A DNA stretch of 64,000 bases from Taishania sp. GTDB taxonomy: Bacteria; Bacteroidota; Bacteroidia; Flavobacteriales_D; Crocinitomicaceae. The stretch spans positions 62,001-126,000 of the forward strand of contig JASLGM010000047.1 in the NCBI GenBank assembly GCA_030150045.1, read 5' to 3'. The notes below the pieces were generated by a model. It saw only the letters and a program-made list of their open reading frames with translations. It was not told where the DNA came from and did not search any database. Shown here in pieces: positions 58,147-64,000 of the stretch (position 1 is its first letter; each line of letters opens with the position of its first letter). The translations under genes and the position numbers were made by a program.

Positions 58147-58790
58147 TGACAAAGAAAGAAAAAGCACACTACATCATCACGGAATTAGAACGATTGTATC
58201 CTGTAACTCCAATCCCGTTGGATCACACCGATGCTTATACGCTTTTAATTGCCGTTTTACTTTCCGCACAATGTACAGACGTTCGCGTAAATCAAATTAC
58301 ACCCTTATTGTTCGAAAAAGCAGACACTCCAAGTGCGATGATTAAATTGAGCGTGGAAGAAATTCGCGACATCATTCGTCCATGTGGTCTTTCCCCTCGT
58401 AAATCGCAAGCCATTTGGGACCTGTCTCACATTTTGCTTGACAAACACCAAGGACAAGTTCCGGAATCTTTTGAATTTTTGGAAGAGCTACCTGGCGTAG
58501 GACATAAAACAGCTTCTGTGGTCATGGCGCAATGGTTCGGCGTGCCCGCATTTCCAGTAGACACACACATTCACCGTTTACTGACGCGCTGGGGCATTAC
58601 TAACGGGAAATCCGTGGACCAAACAGAGAAAGATGCCAAACGTCTTTTTCCAGAAGCATTGTGGAACAAATTGCATTTACAAATCATTTTTTACGGACGT
58701 GAATATTCCCCTGCTCGAAGTCCAAAACTAGCAACCGATTTCATTACCCGTACGATAGGTACAAAAACAGCCCTCAAAGAATTAGTTTAA
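58146..58790 (+). CDS. nth: Endonuclease III, form without Fe-S cluster
   Basis: 214 residues. HhH LPGVGHKTA (Lys121) and the catalytic Asp139 in PVDTHIHRL are present, with the first helices (LIAVLLSAQCTDVRVNQITP) also typical. Endonuclease III excises oxidised pyrimidines and cuts the abasic strand. The four cysteines that hold the 4Fe-4S cluster of E. coli Nth (C-x6-C-x2-C-x5-C at the C-terminus) are replaced: YSPARSPKLATDFITRTIG has no cysteine, and only Cys43 and Cys80 exist in the protein. It is translated after the TPR-like gene by a TAATG overlap. Confidence 0.93.
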   Translation: MTKKEKAHYIITELERLYPVTPIPLDHTDAYTLLIAVLLSAQCTDVRVNQITPLLFEKADTPSAMIKLSVEEIRDIIRPCGLSPRKSQAIWDLSHILLDKHQGQVPESFEFLEELPGVGHKTASVVMAQWFGVPAFPVDTHIHRLLTRWGITNGKSVDQTEKDAKRLFPEALWNKLHLQIIFYGREYSPARSPKLATDFITRTIGTKTALKELV

Positions 58791-58807
58791 TTTTCTTTCT
58801 TTTTTTT

Positions 58808-58897
58808 GGGCGTTCCCTACCAAGTTCCTTGGGGGCCGGGCTATCCGCTATATCTTTTCTGAAAATAAGAAAAGGATGCCGCTCCTATCCCTAACGC
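58808..58897 (+). repeat. Module A repeat, copy A6
   Basis: Starts GGGCGTTCCCT, ends TATCCCTAACGC. Hairpins CTACCAAG/CTTGGGGG and ATCTTTTCT/AAGAAAAGGAT around GGGCTATCCGCT. It lies 17 nt after the nth stop in the 207-bp gap before the next plus-strand gene. Confidence 0.85.
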
Positions 58898-58997
58898 GAA
58901 GTTTACTTTTTATAAGCACATTCGTTTAAATAAAAATGTTCCATCATTCTGTTTTTGATATTTTTAAGTACATTGATTCCAGATAAAGATCCTGAAT

Positions 58998-59432
58998 ATG
59001 AAAACAAATGTGGAACGGAATAGTCAATTATGGGTGCTCATTTCAACTGGAAGTGTACTCCTTTTTCTATTATTTAGCCTTTTTTATTGTTATTCCAATA
59101 CAGTTACTCCACAAAACAAAGACTTTGGGTTTTACCTTTGGTTTTACAAAGAAGATGAGTTCATTCTCTCTTTCGATACAATAAAATCCTTGAGGAATTA
59201 CTCCTCCATCCAAATAAATGAAGGAAAAGAAGAAACCTTTCAGCAGATTCAAACCTTCTTGTATAACTTAAAACAAACTGAAGATACCCTTTCTGGGCTT
59301 CGAGTTGAATTTGGTGCTAAAGCTACCCTTCAATCTTTTGTCCGAACGATTGACCTTATTCGTTTAGAAGACATTTCTACATATATACCTGAAAAAAATA
59401 ACCTTTGGATACTGTATACATCCCAGCATTAA
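58998..59432 (+). CDS. Hypothetical membrane-anchored protein
   Basis: 144 residues. One uncleaved N-terminal helix (about 11-32, LWVLISTGSVLLFLLFSLFYCY) followed by a soluble domain with an alternating pattern: NKDFGFYLWFYKEDEFILSFDTIKSLRN and LRVEFGAKATLQSFVRTIDLI. No family recognised. The shape (one membrane anchor plus a roughly 110-residue periplasmic part) resembles ExbD or other biopolymer-transport companions, but without diagnostic residues I do not make that call. It lies between two A modules. Confidence 0.6.
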   Translation: MKTNVERNSQLWVLISTGSVLLFLLFSLFYCYSNTVTPQNKDFGFYLWFYKEDEFILSFDTIKSLRNYSSIQINEGKEETFQQIQTFLYNLKQTEDTLSGLRVEFGAKATLQSFVRTIDLIRLEDISTYIPEKNNLWILYTSQH

Positions 59433-59469
59433 GCATAGAAATCACATTTTCTTTGAACCGTGTACTTCT

Positions 59470-59584
59470 GCGTTAAGGATTGCAGTGGTTAGCCCGCAGT
59501 TCTCCCCAATTCTTTGGGGAGGGCGAGGACTAAAAACGAAAAGCCTGACCCTTGCGTCAAGCATTTGATGCAAGGGAAACGCCC
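59470..59584 (-). repeat. Module A repeat, copy A7 (diverged)
   Basis: Minus strand: starts GGGCGTTTCCCTTGC, ends ATCCTTAACGC. Hairpins CCCTTGC/GCAAGGG and CTCCCCAA/TTGGGGAG, longer than in the other copies; the central block is GGCTTTTCG. It sits in the 266-bp gap before the GEVED protein gene. Confidence 0.7.
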
Positions 59585-59698
59585 ATGATGAAAGCTAATT
59601 GAATAGTTGTTAATCTTCATTCTCTACGCTGATTTGCTCATTTATCACAAAATGATTAAAAACTAATCCTCAAATTTCCATTCCATTAATTAATTACT

Positions 59699-61333
59699 AT
59701 GAAAAAAAGCTACAAAAAGCCACTACTTGTATTAGCGGCAATCACATTCACATCTTTATCATTTTCACAAAACAAAATTGATCATGCGTCAAGAGCTTTA
59801 GGAACAAATAAAATTGATATCGTAGGTAAATCAACAAAGGTATCTCGTTCTGGTGATGTCATAAAAGCTGGAGAATGTACTCCTTTTTTAGACTGTGAAG
59901 ATAACGATGCTATCACGAATGTAACATTTTCTACCATCAACAATAACTCTGCTTGTGGTACAGACGGTTACACTCTTTATTCTGCATTAACACCTGCATT
60001 AGTAAATCTTGGGCAACCACTTCCTATTTCAGTGACAGTGGGTGACGGATGGAATTCTGAATCTGTAAGTATTTGGATTGATTACAACCATAATGGTATT
60101 TTCGAAGATAATGAGTTTACTTACCTAGGGACGGGGTCAAACTCTGTTGTAACTGGTTCAGTGAATGTTCCTTCGTCTGCAAATCCAGGAGCTACCCTAA
60201 TGCGTGTTCGTGTTGCAGCAGTTGGTTCATCATCAGCAACTTCTGATTTAGCTTGTGACGAAGATCAAGGATATGGAGAAACAGAAGATTATCCAATTAT
60301 CTTAAATGGTACAGCTAACTGTACAACAGCCCCTGAAGTAACTATAGCAATCAATAGAGCTACGGCTTGTTTAGGTGATAACATTGTTTTGAATGCAACA
60401 CCTGCAACTTTAGGTTTAAATGGATTATCTTATACATTTGAATCCTCTGCAAACAATACAGATTGGACAGAGCTTGTTGCGGCTTCCTCTGCGACTTCTA
60501 CTACTTTCCCAGCGGCTACAAGCCTTCATTACAGAGCTACAGTAAAATGTGTTGATGATGCTGCTATTAAAACGTCAGCATCTGTTCAATTGACAATCAA
60601 TCCAATTGTTGATTGTATTTGTGCACCAATTCTAGAATGTGGTGACGGAGACAATATTGAAAATGTAACGTTCTTGACCATCAACAATACCTCTACTTGT
60701 GATGAAAACACAGGATATTCTGATTTCAGATCTATTGCAGCACCTACAGTTAGAAAAGAAGTTGCTACCCCTATTTCTGTTAAAGTTGGAGACGGATATC
60801 AATATGAAGCAGTAAGTGTTTGGATTGACTACAACCAAAATGGTATTTTTGAAGATACTGAATTTACTTACGTTGGAGTAGGAAGCGACGAAGTAGTTAC
60901 AGGAAACATTACGATCCCTGCAACTGCATTAGACGGTGAAGCAACAATGCGTGTTAGAGTTGCTGCTGTTGCTGCCGCTGGAGCAACAAGCGATTTATCA
61001 TGTGATGAAGATCAAGTATATGGTGAAACTGAAGATTACAAAATCAACATCATTCCAAGAGATTTAGCAATTGGCATGGTTCAAAATGAAGTAATTTCTA
61101 TCTTCCCTAACCCAGCAAAAAATAACATTACCGTTAAAACACAAGATTTATCTGGTGCAATCCAGGTGGAAATCATCGATTTAACAGGAAGAATTATTTC
61201 TACAAATGCATTCCAAGCTAGCCAATTGGTTGACGGAGCTAGCATCAATGTATCGGAGGTTAAAACAGGAAAATATCTTGTTCGTGTAAGCAGCGATAAC
61301 GCAGTTCACATTTCAAACTTAGTGATTCAATAA
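59699..61333 (+). CDS. Secreted protein with two GEVED domains and T9SS sorting domain
   Basis: 544 residues: signal peptide (1-23), an N-terminal GEVED domain (about 60-205, SIWIDYNHNGIFEDNEF and GYGETEDYPI), a central immunoglobulin-like spacer (about 210-305), a second GEVED domain (about 308-450, VWIDYNQNGIFEDTEF and VYGETEDYKI), and a T9SS type A C-terminal domain (about 465-544, ISIFPNPAKNNITV, EIIDLTGRII, GKYLVRVSS). Both GEVED domains share a strongly similar calcium-like DYN-x-NGIFED loop, so an internal duplication is likely. It is displayed on or released from the cell surface. Followed by a clear terminator. Confidence 0.92.
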   Translation: MKKSYKKPLLVLAAITFTSLSFSQNKIDHASRALGTNKIDIVGKSTKVSRSGDVIKAGECTPFLDCEDNDAITNVTFSTINNNSACGTDGYTLYSALTPALVNLGQPLPISVTVGDGWNSESVSIWIDYNHNGIFEDNEFTYLGTGSNSVVTGSVNVPSSANPGATLMRVRVAAVGSSSATSDLACDEDQGYGETEDYPIILNGTANCTTAPEVTIAINRATACLGDNIVLNATPATLGLNGLSYTFESSANNTDWTELVAASSATSTTFPAATSLHYRATVKCVDDAAIKTSASVQLTINPIVDCICAPILECGDGDNIENVTFLTINNTSTCDENTGYSDFRSIAAPTVRKEVATPISVKVGDGYQYEAVSVWIDYNQNGIFEDTEFTYVGVGSDEVVTGNITIPATALDGEATMRVRVAAVAAAGATSDLSCDEDQVYGETEDYKINIIPRDLAIGMVQNEVISIFPNPAKNNITVKTQDLSGAIQVEIIDLTGRIISTNAFQASQLVDGASINVSEVKTGKYLVRVSSDNAVHISNLVIQ

Positions 61334-61354
61334 TTATTGATTCTTAAACTGATT

Positions 61355-61389
61355 AAAGGTGGAAATCTTAATGATTTCCACCTTTTTTT
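61355..61389 (+). terminator. Terminator after GEVED protein gene
   Basis: A perfect 13-bp stem AAAGGTGGAAATC / GATTTCCACCTTT with a 5-nt loop and a T tract. Confidence 0.92.
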
Positions 61390-61435
61390 ATGCCTTTATA
61401 TTATCTTTAACCTCTCGTTTAAACTCTTAACTTAC

Positions 61436-61870
61436 ATGTTCCGTATTCCATTGCTTTCAATAGTTGTTTTTCTACTTACTTTTCAAGGCCATAGTCAGAA
61501 AATAAAACATTGGAAGGGAACCTATTTCGGTGTAACAAATTGTGCCAATTGCGCAGGAATAGCCACCGAACTGATTTTAGAAAAAGGGAAACGTTATACT
61601 TTATCCATTGGATCGGTTTCGAATACCTATTTCGAATATATTGAAAAAGGAAAATTTCTTTGGAAAAAAGATCACATTCAGTTGTTAGGAATTCGTGAGG
61701 ATGCTACAGCTTCTCGTTATAAACTTGAACCTGGTCAAGCCAAACAACTTTACCTCATTAGCGGAGAACTAAGAGGCGCTAATTGGACAGGATACACATT
61801 GTTTAAAAGGAATAAAAATGATTTTCCCCCCACACCAAAAGAAGAAGAACGTTTTATCCTACAAGAGTAA
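61436..61870 (+). CDS. NlpE N-terminal domain-like secreted protein
   Basis: 144 residues from the ATG at 61436: signal peptide (about 1-20, FQGHS-Q), then the NlpE-N-type beta barrel with KHWKGTYFGVTNCANCAGIATELILEKGKRYTLS in parts. The CxxC (CANC) near residue 37 is the expected NlpE motif. NlpE senses lipoprotein and copper stress through Cpx in E. coli, but here the protein has no lipobox and no second domain, so only structural relationship is claimed. The open frame begins at 61337, upstream of the terminator, which makes the internal ATG the start. Confidence 0.85.
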   Translation: MFRIPLLSIVVFLLTFQGHSQKIKHWKGTYFGVTNCANCAGIATELILEKGKRYTLSIGSVSNTYFEYIEKGKFLWKKDHIQLLGIREDATASRYKLEPGQAKQLYLISGELRGANWTGYTLFKRNKNDFPPTPKEEERFILQE

Positions 61871-61986
61871 ACTCAACTCATTGATCCTATCCGCATTAAA
61901 CTTTCATACATTACCCAACTTAGAATTCACTTATTGAGAAACAAGGTAAAAAGTTTAATATGTAATTCTATTAAAGCAAACGAGAA

Positions 61987-62352
61987 TTACTTGCTACTAT
62001 AGACAGCATTACTTTGTAAGTTCAACATCGTTTTCAACAATTGAATTTGTTCTTCCATTACAGCTATCGTTTTCTCATATTGTGCCATTAGCTGCGTATT
62101 TTCGGTAGACTGTTGCTTTTCAGAGAACACATTTTTCGCGTCGAATAGCAGTATTTTTATGGGATCAACTTGTAAAATCTCACTGATTTCATTGAGGCGT
62201 TTTATGTTCAACTGAGTTTCTCCAGCTTCAATTTTTGAATAAGCACGTGTAGAGATTCCTAATGCATCAGCCATAAATTCTTGAGACCAGTTTTTTAATT
62301 CGCGAAGTCGCTTAATATTTAAATGGGGTTCTTTTAATATAGGCGTTTCCAT
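61987..62352 (-). CDS. XRE family helix-turn-helix regulator with C-terminal coiled coil
   Basis: 121 residues from the ATG at 62352. N-terminal HTH_3 domain (about 12-68: LRELKNWSQEFMADALGISTRAYSKIEAGETQL with WSQEFMADALGIS as the HTH), followed by a helical, Gln-rich coiled-coil tail (about 80-115: LMAQYEKTIAVMEEQIQLLKTMLN) that probably mediates dimerisation. The frame is open 15 codons upstream through an inverted-repeat operator region, where the MRWYICGNENAKILS start is unlikely. The promoter -7 element lies inside that inverted repeat, so autorepression is likely. Confidence 0.85.
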   Translation of the reverse strand: METPILKEPHLNIKRLRELKNWSQEFMADALGISTRAYSKIEAGETQLNIKRLNEISEILQVDPIKILLFDAKNVFSEKQQSTENTQLMAQYEKTIAVMEEQIQLLKTMLNLQSNAVYSSK

Positions 62353-62360
62353 ACTGAGTA

Positions 62361-62400
62361 TTTTTGCGTTTTCATTTCCACAAATGTACCAACGCAAAAA
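62361..62400 (-). promoter_or_regulatory. Inverted-repeat operator and promoter -7 element of the XRE gene
   Basis: Perfect 10-bp arms TTTTTGCGTT (62361-62370) and AACGCAAAAA (62391-62400) flank a 20-nt spacer. Within the spacer, TACATTTG (minus strand, 62381-62388) is a -7 element. A regulator bound to both arms would cover the promoter. Confidence 0.6.
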
Positions 62401-62407
62401 CTTCTTA

Positions 62408-62443
62408 AATTGGTATTTTTCGTTCTATTAATTGGTATTTTTC
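62408..62443. repeat. Two direct repeats upstream of the XRE gene
   Basis: AATTGGTATTTTTC occurs at 62408-62421 and 62430-62443, a 22-nt period (two helix turns). The sequence TTGGTACATTTG on the opposite strand within the adjacent operator shares the TTGGTA core. Confidence 0.55.
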
Positions 62444-62542
62444 ATTCACCCTGCAAAACACAACATTCATTTACAACCACTTACTCAAAACACCTCATCT
62501 TTATTCGTTTTATCTCAAAATAGAACACCTAAAAATCAGGTT

Positions 62543-64000
62543 CTATTTATTATCTGATTTATGGACATGAGAAGGAGGATATCCGAAACGTTTCTTAAAG
62601 ACTTTACTAAAGTAAACTGGATCTTCGAAACCAACTTCCCAGCCAGCCTCTGCAACATTCCATCCTTCTTTTAATAAATCTACTGCTTTCTGCAAACGCA
62701 TATTTCGAATATAATCTGCTGGCGTGGTTCCAGTCAAACTCTTCATCTTTCTACTGAGTTTACTTACTGAAAAAAACAGATTTTCAGCCAGTTCAGGAAC
62801 TCCAAATTGTTGGTCAGACAGATGCGCTTGAATCTTTTCATTTATGTTTATCAAAAATGCTTTATCTTTCAAAGGTAACTCTGGTAACTCATCAGGAGTT
62901 GGAATGATTACCCCTTCAAATTTCTGACGTAAGAGTTGTCTTGTTCGCATAACATTTCGAACCCTTAATTTTAGCTCTACCAATGAAAATGGTTTCACTA
63001 AGTAATCATCAGCTCCGTTTTCTAACCCTTCTATTTTATCCAATTGATCTGCTTTGGCAGTCAAGAGCATGATTGGAATATGAGAGGTTGCTACATTTTC
63101 TTTAAGTGTCTTACACAAAATTAATCCATTGGTATCTGGCATCATGATGTCACTAATAATCAAATCAGGAACCAACTCTTCTGCCATTTGAATTCCTTCA
63201 GTACCATTTTTCGCTTCTGCAAATCGATACTCTTCACCTAAATTATCTCTGATAAATCTTCTTAATTCATTTTGATCTTCAACTACCAATACAAGTGGTA
63301 ATTCTTCATTTTGTTCAATTATTTTCTGTTCGTTTTCTACCACGACAACGGGTACTTTCATTTCTTCATGAAAGGATTCCGAAACTATTCCACTTTTCAA
63401 ATAAACGTAAAAGGTAGTCCCTCCTTCTTCTTCAGAGGATGTTACAGTGACCGTTCCTCCATGTAATATCGCCAATTCCTTGACTAAAGCCAATCCTATT
63501 CCAGACCCTTCAAAACTTCTATTTTGAGGTTCATCAATTTGATAAAAGCGATCGAAAACATGAGGAAGATGTGCGGCATCGATTCCTACTCCTGAGTCTT
63601 TGACTTTTAGAACAAACACATCATTCTTAACTGCTACACTAACCGAGATTTCACCACCATCAGGTGTAAATTTAAAAGCATTGGAAAGTAAGTTGGAAAC
63701 CACAGTCGAAAGAGCTTCTTGTGAAAATACAAATGCTTCGTGTTGCTCTGTTTCTTGATGAAAGCTCAAATCAATATGTTTTTGTTCCGCCAAAGAGTGA
63801 AAAGCCTCTACAAAAGCTTTGGTTTCTTTAAGAATAAAGCCGGTTTTATAATGCAAGGCATAAGCCGTGTTTTCCATCTTCGACAGTTCCAAAAGTTGAT
63901 TAATGAGTTGTAACAATTGTTTTCCACTGTTTTTCATTTCTTGGAAACGCATTTGCTCCTCACCACTTCCATTCTCTTCTAATACTTCTATATGCCCATT
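62543..64000 (-). CDS. Hybrid two-component system protein (HTCS): kinase, receiver and AraC HTH, C-terminal part
   Basis: The frame is open to base 64000, so the N-terminal sensor and the phospho-accepting histidine are outside the window. Visible in order: end of HisKA (QLINQLLELSKMEN), HATPase_c with N box NLLSNAFKFTPDGG, G1 DSGVGI and G2 GSGIGLALVKEL, a receiver domain (LVVEDQNEL, SDIMMPDTNGL with the Asp, LLTAKAD and VKPF Lys) and an AraC-type HTH (GTTPADYIRNMRLQKAVDLLKEG, EVGFEDPVYFSKVFKKRFGYPPS). HTCS proteins of Bacteroidota usually sense polysaccharide or oligosaccharide and switch on utilisation loci. No such locus is inside this window; the XRE gene is next, on the same strand. Confidence 0.94.
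   Translation of the reverse strand, partial: NGHIEVLEENGSGEEQMRFQEMKNSGKQLLQLINQLLELSKMENTAYALHYKTGFILKETKAFVEAFHSLAEQKHIDLSFHQETEQHEAFVFSQEALSTVVSNLLSNAFKFTPDGGEISVSVAVKNDVFVLKVKDSGVGIDAAHLPHVFDRFYQIDEPQNRSFEGSGIGLALVKELAILHGGTVTVTSSEEEGGTTFYVYLKSGIVSESFHEEMKVPVVVVENEQKIIEQNEELPLVLVVEDQNELRRFIRDNLGEEYRFAEAKNGTEGIQMAEELVPDLIISDIMMPDTNGLILCKTLKENVATSHIPIMLLTAKADQLDKIEGLENGADDYLVKPFSLVELKLRVRNVMRTRQLLRQKFEGVIIPTPDELPELPLKDKAFLININEKIQAHLSDQQFGVPELAENLFFSVSKLSRKMKSLTGTTPADYIRNMRLQKAVDLLKEGWNVAEAGWEVGFEDPVYFSKVFKKRFGYPPSHVHKSDNK

Noticed and set aside
58998..59432. ExbD/TolR-like protein
   Set aside because: The single anchor fits, but there is no conserved Asp in the helix and no ExbB/TonB neighbour.

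Overview
The window is a contiguous piece of a low-GC (by eye mid-30s %) Bacteroidota chromosome, most likely order Flavobacteriales and possibly Fluviicola/Crocinitomicaceae. The lineage call rests on several traits: TAnnTTTG promoter -7 elements with an upstream TTG, almost no Shine-Dalgarno sequences, two proteins with type IX secretion (T9SS) C-terminal sorting domains, a TonB-dependent receptor with a carboxypeptidase-regulatory-like N-terminus, bacillithiol gene bshB1, the short RpoD and the long (about 480 aa) GAPDH. Gene content is mostly core chromosomal; I see no prophage, insertion sequence, CRISPR array or integrase.

Layout. 1-8 kb: start of a DEAD-box helicase, bshB1, a secreted protein, ftsK, and a GT2 glycosyltransferase followed by a large membrane protein. 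8-17.5 kb: nitroreductase/OMP/cupin operon, rhomboid, LuxC-type acyl-CoA reductase divergent from a ferredoxin, the SRP RNA, an O-methyltransferase, a pseudouridine synthase, TatA, a thioesterase, MscS and a DUF417 protein. 18-24 kb: DUF4139 protein, glmM-like mutase, ribH, a TPR protein, and divergent recF with a DUF721 gene. 24-31 kb: DUF2461, DUF4375-like and beta-flower proteins, then a BatA / dihydroorotase-like / methyltransferase operon. 31-39 kb (minus): MarR with a TonB-type receptor, a GH2 beta-mannosidase, mltG, a GNAT enzyme and dapF. 39-49 kb: a frameshifted gene, htrA, rpoD, gap, tig, tRNA-Leu, a flavin reductase, DUF3127 and a T9SS cargo protein. 49-58 kb: TIGR02757, DUF4301, a methyltransferase, and a minus-strand block joining an OMP, a helix-hairpin-helix/beta-barrel protein, an unknown secreted protein, an ECF sigma factor and its probable anti-sigma. 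58-64 kb: nth, a T9SS GEVED protein, an NlpE-like protein, an XRE regulator and a hybrid sensor kinase truncated by the window edge.

The most unusual non-coding signal is a dispersed family of two modular elements. Module A is about 80-115 bp with two hairpins whose arms differ between copies but stay paired. Module B is about 105-145 bp with conserved blocks. They occupy seven intergenic gaps, alone, as A-B or B-A composites, or as inverted B pairs, always on the 3' side of at least one gene and never in a divergent gap. They account for nearly all the large gene-free stretches. Other points of interest are predicted leaderless transcripts calibrated on the SRP RNA start, a lone strong Shine-Dalgarno before rpoD, an endonuclease III without its Fe-S cysteines, a dihydroorotase homologue without its HxH metal ligands, and an operator-like inverted repeat at the XRE gene.
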